58,965 nucleotides of DNA from a virus. The stretch covers positions 1 to 58,965 of the IMG/VR virus record IMGVR_UViG_3300044654_000030. One strand, written 5' to 3'. Under the pieces are notes generated by a model, which did no database searches, had not been told where the DNA came from, and saw only the letters and a list, made by a program, of their open reading frames with translations. The position numbers were made by a program, and so were the translations under genes. Shown in pieces: positions 47,197 to 55,243 of the stretch (position 1 is the first letter of the stretch; every line of letters starts with the position of its first letter).

Positions 47197-48234
47197 CTAG
47201 TGGGGCAGGCCGCCGCCGGGCGGGAGGAGTGCGGGGGCGCGCCGCCAGGGGAGGACGACCACCCCGTCGGCGCGGTCGATGAAGGCCAGGGCGCCGGACG
47301 CCGCGCCCCGGGCGCCGCGGCCGGGCAGCGCCCGCGCGGCCAGGGCCAGCCGGCTGGCGGCCGCCGGCCGGAGCATCTGGTTCGACTTGGCGGCCGGGGA
47401 CAGGACGATCGCCGACGCCGCGGCGACGCTGGCCGCCCGGGACGCGGTCGCGGCCGGGCCGAGCGCCACGCGGGACGCGGCGGCGGCCAGGCCGGCGCGG
47501 ACCTGGCCCGCCGCCGGGCCCAGCTTGATCGCATTGGCGGCGGCCAGGGGGTAGGCGCGGGCGACCCACGCCGAGGCGGTCGCGTGGACCCCCAGGCCGC
47601 TGGCCGACCCGTCGCGATCGACCCGCGTCGGGTTCGCCACGCACCACGAGCCGGCCAGCGCCAGGCGGCTGGCGGCGGCCGGGCGCCAGAACCGGGGGGC
47701 GGGCACGCACGTCGCCCCCAGGCTCAGGCGGGTCGTCGCGGACGCCGGCCGGCCGTGGGGGAAGACGTAGGCGTCGCACAGGACCGCGAACGTCAAGTCG
47801 GGCGGGAGCCCCGACGACGCCGGCTCGGCCGAGAGGTAGATCTTGGAATTGTAGGCGTCGTCGGCCGCCCAATAGTACAGGTGGTTGGCGGCCGCGACGG
47901 TGAAGGTGTGGACCGGGTTGCCGTTGTCCCAGACGTTGAAGACGACCGTGTTGGCGGCGTGCGGGAAGATCCAGCGGACCTGGCCGGCGGCCGGGCCCAG
48001 CCGGACCCCGGAGGCCGCCGTCACGTACGCCCCCTTGAACGTGCCCGCGACCGGGGCGAGGAGGATGCCCGAGCTCGCCGCCAGGGCGACGGCCGAGTCC
48101 TGGTGCATCGCCTGCGGGGCGAGGACCACCCCCGACGACGACCCGACGATCCAGGCGGTGGCGCCCCGGGCGTCGCCGAGGATCAGGCCGCCGAGCTGGG
48201 CCGTCGCGCCGCCGAGGACCGCGGTGTTGGACAT
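47197..48234 (-). CDS. Tail-region repeat protein, 345 aa
   Basis: Composed largely of a ~20-residue degenerate repeat with the skeleton A-A-S-x-L/V-x-L-x-P-A-A-x-x-x-R, for example AAASRVALGPAATASRAAS. A more globular insertion occurs in residues about 95-155 (VVFNVWDNGNPVHTFTVAAANHLYYWAADDAYNSKIYLSAEP). The same repeat is present in the LamG-type protein encoded at 50008-51516. Probably fibre or appendage material. Confidence 0.6.
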   Translation of the reverse strand: MSNTAVLGGATAQLGGLILGDARGATAWIVGSSSGVVLAPQAMHQDSAVALAASSGILLAPVAGTFKGAYVTAASGVRLGPAAGQVRWIFPHAANTVVFNVWDNGNPVHTFTVAAANHLYYWAADDAYNSKIYLSAEPASSGLPPDLTFAVLCDAYVFPHGRPASATTRLSLGATCVPAPRFWRPAAASRLALAGSWCVANPTRVDRDGSASGLGVHATASAWVARAYPLAAANAIKLGPAAGQVRAGLAAAASRVALGPAATASRAASVAAASAIVLSPAAKSNQMLRPAAASRLALAARALPGRGARGAASGALAFIDRADGVVVLPWRRAPALLPPGGGLPH

Positions 48235-48256
48235 CGGCTCGCCCCCCGCGGCCCCG

Positions 48257-49366
48257 TCATGCGCCCTGCACGAACGACATCACCGTGATCGCGCAGTCGG
48301 CGAAGGATTGGTTCGGGGTGTACACGTAGAAGCCGATCTGGTCCGGGGTGATGAAGTCGGACCGCGCGATCGCCAGCCACCGGGCGAAGAAGATCCCGTC
48401 GCCCGAGAGCGACACCGTCCGGGTGGTGCCGTCGTCGCGGATGCGATGGAACCGGGCCAGGGTGTAGGGGTAGAGCCGGCGGTTGTCGTAGATGCCGTTG
48501 AACGACGTCGGGCTGTTCCAGGTGAACGACCCGATCTCGCAGGTGATGCCCCCGTTGGCGTTGGCGTCGGTGAGGAAGTTGTAGGTGATCAGCTTCCCCG
48601 AGGCGCTGTCGCGCAGGATCATCCCGCACTCGCTGGCGTACGTCGGCGCGTAGGTCGGGAGCATCTGCACGGTGATCGTGTACGGCGGCGCCGGCAGCGC
48701 CCGGACGAACCCGGAGATGCCGTTGGAGTAGCCGCTGATCGAGACCGTCATGGGCCCGCCGGGGAGGAACGACTGCACGGCGGCCCCGGGGTTGACCGCC
48801 GTCCAGGCGGTGGCCGGGGGCGGCGTCTGGGGCCAGAGCGGGCCGAGCTGATTCCAGGCGGCCCCGGTGTCGTACCACAGCACCGTGCCGTCGGTGGGGA
48901 AGTAGAACCGCCCCTGCTGCGTCGCGTTGGGCCGGCTGATCGCCCCGCCGCTCTGGAAGCAGGAGATCGTCGCGGACAGGTCGCAGGCGTCGGTGGTCGG
49001 GTTGTCGGCCAGGCTCCAGGCGATCCCGCCCCCGGACTTGTAGTTCGTCTCGCGGCGGGCGGAGACGTTGGTGGAGTCCTGGGTCTGGCGGACCAGGTGC
49101 CGCAGCGACTGGTCGGTCAAGACCCCCTGGACGACGGTGCCGATGCCGTAGCTCCCGGCGGTCGTCCCCTCCTGCGCCCGGGCGACGGCCCAGGTCGTCG
49201 AGCCCAGGCCGCCCGTGACGAGCATGATCTCGTTGCCGACCTTGATGGTCGTCTGCCCGGACGCCGGGAACCCGGTGGACGACGCGACCGAGATCGAGGT
49301 GTCGCCGGAGGCGACGGTGTTGGCGAGCGTCGTGCTCGCCAGGTTCGCGTAATTCTCCCTCGCCAT
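48257..49366 (-). CDS. Tail fibre/receptor-binding protein candidate, 369 aa
   Basis: N-terminal YANLASTTLANTVASGDTSISVASSTGFPASGQTTIKVGNEIMLVTGGL is a short beta domain frequent at the start of phage tail fibres. The remainder is beta-rich with many aromatic and Ser/Thr/Gly residues, ending in FARWLAIARSDFITPDQIGFYVYTPNQSFADCAITVMSFVQ, which resembles a concanavalin-like (jelly-roll) domain. Host-binding role inferred. Confidence 0.65.
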   Translation of the reverse strand: MARENYANLASTTLANTVASGDTSISVASSTGFPASGQTTIKVGNEIMLVTGGLGSTTWAVARAQEGTTAGSYGIGTVVQGVLTDQSLRHLVRQTQDSTNVSARRETNYKSGGGIAWSLADNPTTDACDLSATISCFQSGGAISRPNATQQGRFYFPTDGTVLWYDTGAAWNQLGPLWPQTPPPATAWTAVNPGAAVQSFLPGGPMTVSISGYSNGISGFVRALPAPPYTITVQMLPTYAPTYASECGMILRDSASGKLITYNFLTDANANGGITCEIGSFTWNSPTSFNGIYDNRRLYPYTLARFHRIRDDGTTRTVSLSGDGIFFARWLAIARSDFITPDQIGFYVYTPNQSFADCAITVMSFVQGA

Positions 49367-49396
49367 CGGCCCGGCCCCCTACGACCGCGGATCGGA

Positions 49397-49975
49397 TCAG
49401 GTGCTCGACGACGAGACGCTGTAGGTGGTCTTGAGCGTGTCGCCGTTGTTGCACGTCTGATTGCCCCCGCTGAAGGCCGCGGTGGCGAACAGCTTGCCGG
49501 CGGTCCCGCCCTTGGTCGAGTCGCTGACCAGGAACAGGCCGCGGACCGTCAGGGCCGACGTCGGGGTCATGTGGAAGTCGCAGGTCGTGCCGTTCGTGAC
49601 CGTCTGGCCCGAGCTGGCGCCGGGGCTCCAGGCGATGCGGGTGGCGTCGGAGTAGTTCCCCGAGGCGACCTCGCTCCACCCGGTGTGCGACGTCATGCTG
49701 TCGGTGTTGGCGAACGCCGTGAAGCCGGCGTTGTCCACCAGGCCGAGATACCACTGGGTGACGGGGGCCTGGTTGCGGAGGTAGACGTTCAGGACGTCGT
49801 CCAGGGCGGCGAGGACGACCATGTTCTTGGCCGTGTCCTCCCACTTCAGGACCCCGTCGGGGCCGAAGCACTGGACGTGGAACTCGCCGCCGATCGCCAG
49901 GCCGGAGCTGTACTGCTCGGGGCGGGCGCGCTCGACGACGCCCTCGGCGACGTCGGAGAAACTCATGCAGTCCAT
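49397..49975 (-). CDS. Conserved phage structural protein (GHTGWSEV type)
   Basis: 192 residues. The pattern EFHVQCFGPDGVLKWEDTAKNMVVLAALDDVLNVYL ... WYLGLVDNAGFTAFANTDSMTSHTGWSEVASGNYSDATRIAW and a beta-rich end is a very common small phage structural protein, found near tail or head-tail genes in many phages, function not defined. It lies among tail fibres. Confidence 0.75.
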   Translation of the reverse strand: MDCMSFSDVAEGVVERARPEQYSSGLAIGGEFHVQCFGPDGVLKWEDTAKNMVVLAALDDVLNVYLRNQAPVTQWYLGLVDNAGFTAFANTDSMTSHTGWSEVASGNYSDATRIAWSPGASSGQTVTNGTTCDFHMTPTSALTVRGLFLVSDSTKGGTAGKLFATAAFSGGNQTCNNGDTLKTTYSVSSSST

Positions 49976-50007
49976 CGGGGGGCCTCGGGGGCAGGTCGGC
50001 TTCGACC

Positions 50008-51516
50008 TCAGATTCGGGGGTTGCGGCCGCGGACCAGGAGGCCGCCGGTGAGCTGCGCCAGGATGTACCGCGCCTCGGGCCGCTCGACGGCGTGCAGCGC
50101 CGTCACGGCGCCGCCGGGGTCGCCCCCGGGGACCACGTCGAACCGCGCCGTGGCGCCGCCGGGCACCCCGGCGGTCGCGTACGCGAACGTCACCCGGTAA
50201 CTACCCCCCAGGACGCCGACGCCCAGCGGGAGCCGGAGCAACCACCGGGTCCCGTCGGAGCCGGGGGCCAGCGGCACGAGGGGCGTCTGGCCCGACAGGA
50301 CGCTGCCGGCCGGGCCGGCGATCCCCGCCGTCGGGGTGGCGTCGGGCGGCGTCGGCAGGTTGCCGGGCCCGAACGTCGTCAGGGGGATCGCGACCACGTC
50401 GCCGAGCTGATACCGCCCCAGGGCGTCGCCGCCGCCGGAGGGGGCCAGGACGAACCCCGACGCCGCCGCCGCGACCGCGGCGCGGACCTCGCGCGCCGCC
50501 GGCCGGAGGGCCAGGCGCGACGCCGCCCCCACGGCCCGCGGGCCGGGGAGCCACCCCGACGCCGGCAGGACGAACGCGCTGGCGGCCGACGCGACGGCCC
50601 ACCGATGCTCGGAGCCGGCCTGGGACAGGACCAGCCCCGAGGCCGCGGTCGGGAAGCCCCACCGGACCTCGGCCCCGGCCGGGGACAGGACGACGCCGGA
50701 CGAGGCGGCCGGGAAGATCCACCGGACCGCGGAGTCGGCCTGGGAGAGGACGACCCCGGAGGCGGCCGACACGGGGTAGGCGTGCGTCTGGGACGACAGG
50801 AAGACCCGCGGCGCCGGGGGCCGGACGACGCCGTACGGCTCGACCTGGAGCCGGGCCAGCTCGGCGGCCGAGAGGGCGCGGCCCCAGGCCGCCACCCAGG
50901 CGACCTGGCCGCCGGCCAGCAGGTAGTGCCCGAACCCGTACGACCCGCCGATCCAGAGGTGGGCCGAGGCGCTGGGGATCGCCCCCGTGAGGCCCCCCGT
51001 CGCCTGGCTGACGCCGTCGAGCCAGAGGGTCAGGGTCGCCCCGTCGTAGGTCCCGGCGATCGTGTGCCAGGTGTTGGCGGCCGGCGTGCCCGACATCTGC
51101 GCCAGGACGGAGCCGCCGGAGAAGTCGAGGTTGCCGTTGCCGTTGATCCGCAGCGCCCAGCCGAAGGGGGAGCTGCCGGCCTCCTTGGAGACGATGGACT
51201 GGCCGGCGGCGGTGCCGGCGAAGCTCACCCGCGCGGCGACCGTCAGGGCGGTCGCGTTGAACGCCGGGTCGGCCCCGCAATCGAGCGCGCCGGCGCCGCC
51301 GAAGGTCAGGACGCCCCCCTCGGGCGACCCGCCCCACGTCGGCCCGGTCCCGGTCGGGGTGCCGTGGTGGCCGCCGGCCAGGTCGGCGGCCAGCGGCCCG
51401 GACCCCTCGACCAGGGGCCAGTAGCCGAGCAGGCCGGCGGCCAGCGGGTGCGTCGGGTCGAGCCGGGCCCCGGCGGGCGGCTTCGCCCGCCAGCGGGCCT
51501 TGGAGGAGACGATCAC
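50008..51516 (-). CDS. Tail protein with LamG/concanavalin-like lectin domain and repeats
   Basis: 502 residues. Residues about 20-225 form a LamG-type lectin domain (LGYWPLVEGSGPLAADLAGGHHGTPTGTGPTW ... SIVSKEAGSSPFGWALRINGNGNLDF ... NTWHTIAGTYDGATLTLWLDGVSQATG ... WVAAWGRALSAAELARL). About seven units of the A-x-S-x-x-x-L-S-x-A repeat follow (residues 240-365), then a beta-sandwich C-terminus (YRVTFAYATAGVPGGATARFDVV). Likely carbohydrate-binding tail fibre. Shares its repeat with 47197-48234. Confidence 0.78.
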   Translation of the reverse strand: MIVSSKARWRAKPPAGARLDPTHPLAAGLLGYWPLVEGSGPLAADLAGGHHGTPTGTGPTWGGSPEGGVLTFGGAGALDCGADPAFNATALTVAARVSFAGTAAGQSIVSKEAGSSPFGWALRINGNGNLDFSGGSVLAQMSGTPAANTWHTIAGTYDGATLTLWLDGVSQATGGLTGAIPSASAHLWIGGSYGFGHYLLAGGQVAWVAAWGRALSAAELARLQVEPYGVVRPPAPRVFLSSQTHAYPVSAASGVVLSQADSAVRWIFPAASSGVVLSPAGAEVRWGFPTAASGLVLSQAGSEHRWAVASAASAFVLPASGWLPGPRAVGAASRLALRPAAREVRAAVAAAASGFVLAPSGGGDALGRYQLGDVVAIPLTTFGPGNLPTPPDATPTAGIAGPAGSVLSGQTPLVPLAPGSDGTRWLLRLPLGVGVLGGSYRVTFAYATAGVPGGATARFDVVPGGDPGGAVTALHAVERPEARYILAQLTGGLLVRGRNPRI

Positions 51517-51531
51517 GGGCGCCTCACCTCA

Positions 51532-52113
51532 TCACGTCAGGGTGTCGAGGGTCGCCTCGATCGTCACCGCGTTGGTCGCGTCGAGGTTGGTGGCCCGGGC
51601 GAAATACTTGCCCTGGGGCAGGTACAGCTCCTTGCTGTACACCGTGTTGGCCGCGTAGGTGCCGGCCGCGGAGCCGGGCTGGACGGTCGTCGTCGCCGCC
51701 TGCTCGACGAGGTACACCAGGTCGTTGGCGGCGTAGGCGTTGGTCGTCGCCGAGACGGTCAGGGTCGTGCCCGAGATCGCCGAGATGGTGACGGTCTCGC
51801 CGACGTTGGCCCCCGCCTGCTTCAGGCCGATGACCTGGCCGACCTGGAGGCCGGCGGCCGAGGCGACCGCCAGCGACGTGGCGCCGGCCGCGGCCCCCGA
51901 GGACAGGGTCGTCGAGCCGTAGACGTGGAAGACCTCCCACTTCACCCCGGCGACGGCGGCGACGGTGCCGCCGGTCTGCATCTTGCAGTGGAGCTGCCCC
52001 TCCCAGGCGGCGGTCAGGTCCACGAGGGTGCCGAGGACCTTGGAGGCCCCGAGGCTGGTGCCCGAGGCGATGGTGTTCCCGAGCGCGCCCGGGGTGTAGG
52101 TCGGTGCAGGCAT
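51532..52113 (-). CDS. Tail structural protein, 193 aa
   Basis: Beta-rich with Gly/Ala/Thr turns. TTLSSGAAAGATSLAVASAAGLQVGQVIGLKQAGANVGETVTISAISGTTLTVSA is a beta-barrel-like segment often found in small phage tail or fibre-attachment proteins. Starts 5 nt after the preceding gene. Function otherwise unknown. Confidence 0.6.
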   Translation of the reverse strand: MPAPTYTPGALGNTIASGTSLGASKVLGTLVDLTAAWEGQLHCKMQTGGTVAAVAGVKWEVFHVYGSTTLSSGAAAGATSLAVASAAGLQVGQVIGLKQAGANVGETVTISAISGTTLTVSATTNAYAANDLVYLVEQAATTTVQPGSAAGTYAANTVYSKELYLPQGKYFARATNLDATNAVTIEATLDTLT

Positions 52114-52117
52114 GAGT

Positions 52118-52618
52118 TCACATCACCCGGAAGAGGTCGTCGAGCGTGATCACCACCCCCGGCCCGAAGAGCGCCTCGGCGCGACTGGCGGGGACGACGG
52201 CGAGGGCCAGCAGGTCGGCCTTGAGGGTCGCCGGGACGCCCGGCACGGTCGCGAGCACGTCCACGACCCCGGCCGGGCTGGGGCCGGTGCCGAAGACCCG
52301 CGGGTCGAGCGTGTCCAGGGCCGTCTGGAGCTGGAAGATCGCCAGGGCGGAGCGGGCGGCCGACCGCTGGGCCGGGGTCAGGTTGACGTTGCCGGCGGCG
52401 GCGATCAGGGCGTCGAAGAGCCCCGTCCCCCCGGCGTAGACCAGGAGCTGGGGCAGGGCGACGTACCGGACGTCCTTGGCCCAGGGCTGGGGCGGGCCGA
52501 GCCGGTCGGCCGGCGTGTTCAGCAGGGAGACCACCTGGCCGCGGGTCTTGCCGGCGTAGCCCAGGTTCGCCGGGTCCACCGCGATCTCCGCCTTCAGGGC
52601 GGCGTAGTCGAGCGCCAT
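52118..52618 (-). CDS. Putative head-tail or tail protein, 166 aa
   Basis: Begins MALDYAALKAEIAVDPANLGYAGKTRGQVVSLLNTPAD, a pattern I associate with short phage proteins starting 'YxALKAEIxxDPxxxGYAGxSxxxxxxLLNxP', which lie in the head-tail/tail module. The rest is helical. Function not assigned. Confidence 0.65.
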   Translation of the reverse strand: MALDYAALKAEIAVDPANLGYAGKTRGQVVSLLNTPADRLGPPQPWAKDVRYVALPQLLVYAGGTGLFDALIAAAGNVNLTPAQRSAARSALAIFQLQTALDTLDPRVFGTGPSPAGVVDVLATVPGVPATLKADLLALAVVPASRAEALFGPGVVITLDDLFRVM

Positions 52619-52627
52619 CGGGAGTCC

Positions 52628-52822
52628 TCACTCGGGGTCGAAGGAGACGACGGCGTACCCGGGGCGGACCCGCAGCTCGCCCGGCCGCCACGACAGGGCG
52701 TTGACCTGGAGCGACGCCGCCCCCGGGGGCAGGTCGTGGGGATCGACGTGCGCCACCAGGCCGGCGAAGTCGCGGATGACGACCCGGTCGTCCGGGTCCC
52801 TCGGGTCGGGGCGGCGGGGCAC
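52628..52822 (-). CDS. Small conserved tail-module protein (DPHDLPPGAA family)
   Basis: 64 residues: IRDFAGLVAHVDPHDLPPGAASLQVNALSWRPGELRVRPGY. This 'DFxGLxxxVDPHDLPPGAAxxQVNxxxxxPGELRVRPGY' segment often starts nozzle or DNA-stabilisation proteins in other phages. Here it is a separate gene, which may be a split-off domain of a nozzle protein. Confidence 0.7.
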   Translation of the reverse strand: MPRRPDPRDPDDRVVIRDFAGLVAHVDPHDLPPGAASLQVNALSWRPGELRVRPGYAVVSFDPE

Positions 52823-52832
52823 GGGACACCTC

Positions 52833-53996
52833 CTACGCCAGGCTGGCGGCCTCGGACAGGTCGATCGGCATGTCCCGCAGCCGCTGGCGCAAGGGCGCCT
52901 GGTGGCCGGCGGACCGGCCCTGGAACGAGCGGCTGTCGGTCGCCTTGGCCTCCCGCAGCGCCTGCGCCGCCAGGGCCAGGGCGTCGGCCTTGGACTCGGC
53001 GTTGCGCAGGACCGCCAGGCGGGCCTCGGCGGCGCGGAGGAACGCCGTGAGCATCGCGCCGGGCTCCAGGTCCACCGGGTCGGAGATCACATAGGGGCTC
53101 GCCGGCAGCGTCGCCGGCGCCGGGTCGGCCAGGGTCAGGTCGGCGGCGTCCTGGTAGCCGACGATCATCGTCTCGAAGACGGCCGGGTTCAGCCCCTCCG
53201 GGCCGGTCGGCATCAGGCTCGGCGTCCCGAGCCGGAAGACCGAGCCGACCAGGTCGGGAGTCCACGTCGCCCCGGGGCCGAAGACCGACGCCACCCCGGC
53301 GGTCACGACCGCCTGGCCGACGCCGACCTTCGCCACCCGCAGGGGACGGGGCTGGCGCAGGTAGATGAAGTCGATCGACCGGACCTCGGTCGGCACCGGC
53401 AGGAGCCGGATCACCATCCGCCCGGGGTACTGCCGGTCGCCGGTGAAGGTGTAGCACCGCGGCACGCCCTCGGCGAACACGTAGCGGTTCTCGAACAACC
53501 ACGTGCGCGGATGGACATATTCCATCCCGCCGAAGTTCAGCTCGTAGGACGCCCGGTCGGCCGCGACGAAGTCGGCCGGGAGCGGGTACGTGTCCTGGTA
53601 CAGGGTGTAGGCCGTGCCGGCGGGCAGGTCCTGCCCCGGGTTGACCTCCTCCTCCAGGGTGAGCTGCGTCGCGTTGACCACCGACGCCACGCGGTACGCC
53701 ACCGTGCCGACCCGGAGGTAGCCGCCCGCCGCCCAGGCCGGCCAGGTCCCGCCCGTCAGGGTGACGAGCCGGGGTACGGACCCGGACGAGTGCTGATAGG
53801 CGATGGTGCCGGCCGAGGCCGGGGCGTTGGTGACGATCCGGCCGTGGCGGAGGAGGTACGTCCAGGTGTGGGCGGCGGCGACGTCGCGGTACGCCTCCTG
53901 GATCGCCCGCCGGCAGTCGCGCTGCACCGCCTCGGCGGGGTTGCCGCCGAGGTAGTCCACCAGCCGGTCGAGCACGTCCTGGTACGTCACGGGCAT
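52833..53996 (-). CDS. Tail adaptor-like protein (tail tubular protein A type)
   Basis: 387 residues. N-terminal helices (YQDVLDRLVDYLGGNPAEAVQRDCRRAIQEAYRDVAAAHTWTYL) and then beta-rich domains with GNAPAS, TLEEEVNPGQDLPAGTAYTLYQDTYPLPADF and RMVIRLLPVPTEVRSIDFIYLRQPRPL follow the architecture of podovirus tail adaptors, which connect portal to nozzle. It lies on the expected side of the nozzle-like gene and the portal. Its start overlaps the last membrane microgene. Confidence 0.7.
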   Translation of the reverse strand: MPVTYQDVLDRLVDYLGGNPAEAVQRDCRRAIQEAYRDVAAAHTWTYLLRHGRIVTNAPASAGTIAYQHSSGSVPRLVTLTGGTWPAWAAGGYLRVGTVAYRVASVVNATQLTLEEEVNPGQDLPAGTAYTLYQDTYPLPADFVAADRASYELNFGGMEYVHPRTWLFENRYVFAEGVPRCYTFTGDRQYPGRMVIRLLPVPTEVRSIDFIYLRQPRPLRVAKVGVGQAVVTAGVASVFGPGATWTPDLVGSVFRLGTPSLMPTGPEGLNPAVFETMIVGYQDAADLTLADPAPATLPASPYVISDPVDLEPGAMLTAFLRAAEARLAVLRNAESKADALALAAQALREAKATDSRSFQGRSAGHQAPLRQRLRDMPIDLSEAASLA

Positions 53997-54115
53997 CGGG
54001 GCGGCCCCTCATCCCCCGGGGGACGCCCCGAGGGGAACACGAACACGGCGATCAGCAGGCACACGAAGGCGACGACGGCGCGGACCCAGTCCCAGGCCGC
54101 CCGGATCAGGGACAT
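53987..54115 (-). CDS. Single-span membrane microprotein, fourth of a chain
   Basis: 42 residues: MSLIRAAWDWVRAVVAFVCLLIAVFVF then a Pro/Gly/Arg tail. One strong hydrophobic helix. It starts within the end of the third microgene and its stop lies inside the start of the adaptor gene. Ribosome site GGGGGCGG is weak, so it may rely on coupled translation. Part of a probable lysis or membrane module. Confidence 0.6.
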   Translation of the reverse strand: MSLIRAAWDWVRAVVAFVCLLIAVFVFPSGRPPGDEGPPRCP

Positions 54116-54228
54116 GGCCGCCCCCGATCCCGCCAGTCCGCGAGGACCGCGGCGACCAGGACGACGACCAGGATGCCGACGCAGGCGGCGACCTGGAGGA
54201 CGGGGTTCACGTCGTGAGCAGGGGGCAT
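54106..54228 (-). CDS. Single-span membrane microprotein, third of a chain
   Basis: 40 residues with the membrane helix LQVAACVGILVVVLVAAVLADW flanked by polar ends. GGGAGGAG at good spacing before the ATG. Overlaps both neighbours in other frames. Confidence 0.6.
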   Translation of the reverse strand: MPPAHDVNPVLQVAACVGILVVVLVAAVLADWRDRGRPCP

Positions 54229-54344
54229 CGGCACTCCTCCCGGGGGGGCGCCAGCCCGGCGATCGCCCGGCGGGCGAACGCGACGAGGCGGCGGGCCAGG
54301 TCGTAGATCGTGACGAGCGTGACGAGCGCGCGGATCAGGAACAT
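54207..54344 (-). CDS. Amphipathic membrane microprotein, second of a chain
   Basis: 45 residues: MFLIRALVTLVTIYDLARRLVAFARRAIAG, an amphipathic helix with clustered Arg, then a Pro/Arg/Cys tail. GGAGG before the ATG. Overlaps the first and third genes. Amphipathic helices of this kind can disrupt membranes, but that is inference. Confidence 0.55.
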   Translation of the reverse strand: MFLIRALVTLVTIYDLARRLVAFARRAIAGLAPPREECRCPLLTT

Positions 54345-54451
54345 GGCGGCCTCCGGAAGAAGGCGCCCACGACGGAGACGACCATGAGGCCGACCAGGGC
54401 GCCGGAGCCGAGCAGGACGATCACCAGGAGGAAGGTCACGGGGTCGGGCAT
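54335..54451 (-). CDS. Single-span membrane microprotein, first of a chain
   Basis: 38 residues with a long hydrophobic helix FLLVIVLLGSGALVGLMVVSVVGAFF and a basic RRPPCS end (N-out/C-in would fit the positive-inside rule). Overlaps the end of the 204-aa gene and the start of the next microgene. Weak ribosome site. Confidence 0.6.
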   Translation of the reverse strand: MPDPVTFLLVIVLLGSGALVGLMVVSVVGAFFRRPPCS

Positions 54452-55050
54452 GGGTCGCTCACCAGCAGGGGGCTCTCGTCCACCAGGCCGGACCGGAGGG
54501 CCCGGACGTCCTCCGCGACGTCCTCGCGCCGGCGGCCCGGGTCGAGGGCCAGGACCTCGTCCACCTCGCGGGCCACCAGGTCGTCGGCCAGGCCGACCTC
54601 GGGGATCGGCTCCACCTCGGGGGGCGTGTACTCCACCAGGCCCTCGACCTTCAGGCCCTTCCTGCGGGCCACGGCGAGCACGTCGTGGCGGTCCGCAACC
54701 CATGCCTCGGGGTCGCCGGGGTACTCCGCCAGGGCGGCGCTGTAATACTTGCCGGTGGTGCTGACCCCGGCCGCCTCGGCGGCCCGACGGTAATAGTCGC
54801 CCAGCCCCGGGCAGCGCTCGAACTGGTTGCCGTTGCACCGGCCCCGGTTGAACTCGACGTCGGTCCGCACCCCGGGGAACTGCCCGGTCGCCAGGACGAT
54901 CGCCAGCCGGTGGGCGGTCCCCTCGGCCCGGCAGGTCATGTACCGCACGTAGGCCGCCGCGGGCAGGGCGTGGACCTCCGCGTGCTCGTCGTCCGTGAGC
55001 GTCGCCAGGGCCGCCAGGCACGCCGCCCCGAACTCGGTCCGGTCAGTCAT
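54436..55050 (-). CDS. Hypothetical protein, 204 aa, N-terminus duplicated in next-door gene
   Basis: N-terminal helices (LATLTDDEHAEVHALPAAAYVRYMTCRAEGTAHRLAIVLA) resemble those of the 63-aa protein directly upstream. The middle contains FNRGRCNGNQFERCPGLGDYYRRAAEAAGVSTTGKYYSAALAEYPGDPEAWVADRHDVLAVARRKGL, then an acidic C-terminal tail. Unknown function. Lies between portal and tail adaptor. Confidence 0.65.
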   Translation of the reverse strand: MTDRTEFGAACLAALATLTDDEHAEVHALPAAAYVRYMTCRAEGTAHRLAIVLATGQFPGVRTDVEFNRGRCNGNQFERCPGLGDYYRRAAEAAGVSTTGKYYSAALAEYPGDPEAWVADRHDVLAVARRKGLKVEGLVEYTPPEVEPIPEVGLADDLVAREVDEVLALDPGRRREDVAEDVRALRSGLVDESPLLVSDPCPTP

Positions 55051-55234
55051 CGCCGGCCGGCGCGAGCGCCGCCCCCATCGCCTCGGCGTGCGTCTTCCCG
55101 GCTAGCAGCGCGTCGCAGTAGCGGTGGTAGGGCGCGTCGGGCAGGTCCAGCACCGCCTCCGCCTCGTCGGCGGAGAGGGCGAGGAACTTCGCCACCAGCC
55201 TTTCGTCGATCTCGGACGCCTCGAACTCGGCCAT
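55043..55234 (-). CDS. Small helical protein, 63 aa, partial paralogue of the next gene
   Basis: LVAKFLALSADEAEAVLDLPDAPYHRYCDALLAGKTHAEAMGAAL aligns with the N-terminus of the 204-aa protein encoded immediately downstream, so the two are duplicates of one domain. Acidic, no membrane span. Starts 9 nt after the portal gene stop. Confidence 0.6.
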   Translation of the reverse strand: MAEFEASEIDERLVAKFLALSADEAEAVLDLPDAPYHRYCDALLAGKTHAEAMGAALAPAGDD

Positions 55235-55243
55235 CGCGTCACC

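Noticed and set aside
44807-47872. 1021-codon minus-strand frame overlapping the nozzle-like gene
   Set aside because: Arg/Pro/Gly-only composition, typical out-of-frame reading of GC-rich coding DNA; the alternative frame gives a credible tail protein.
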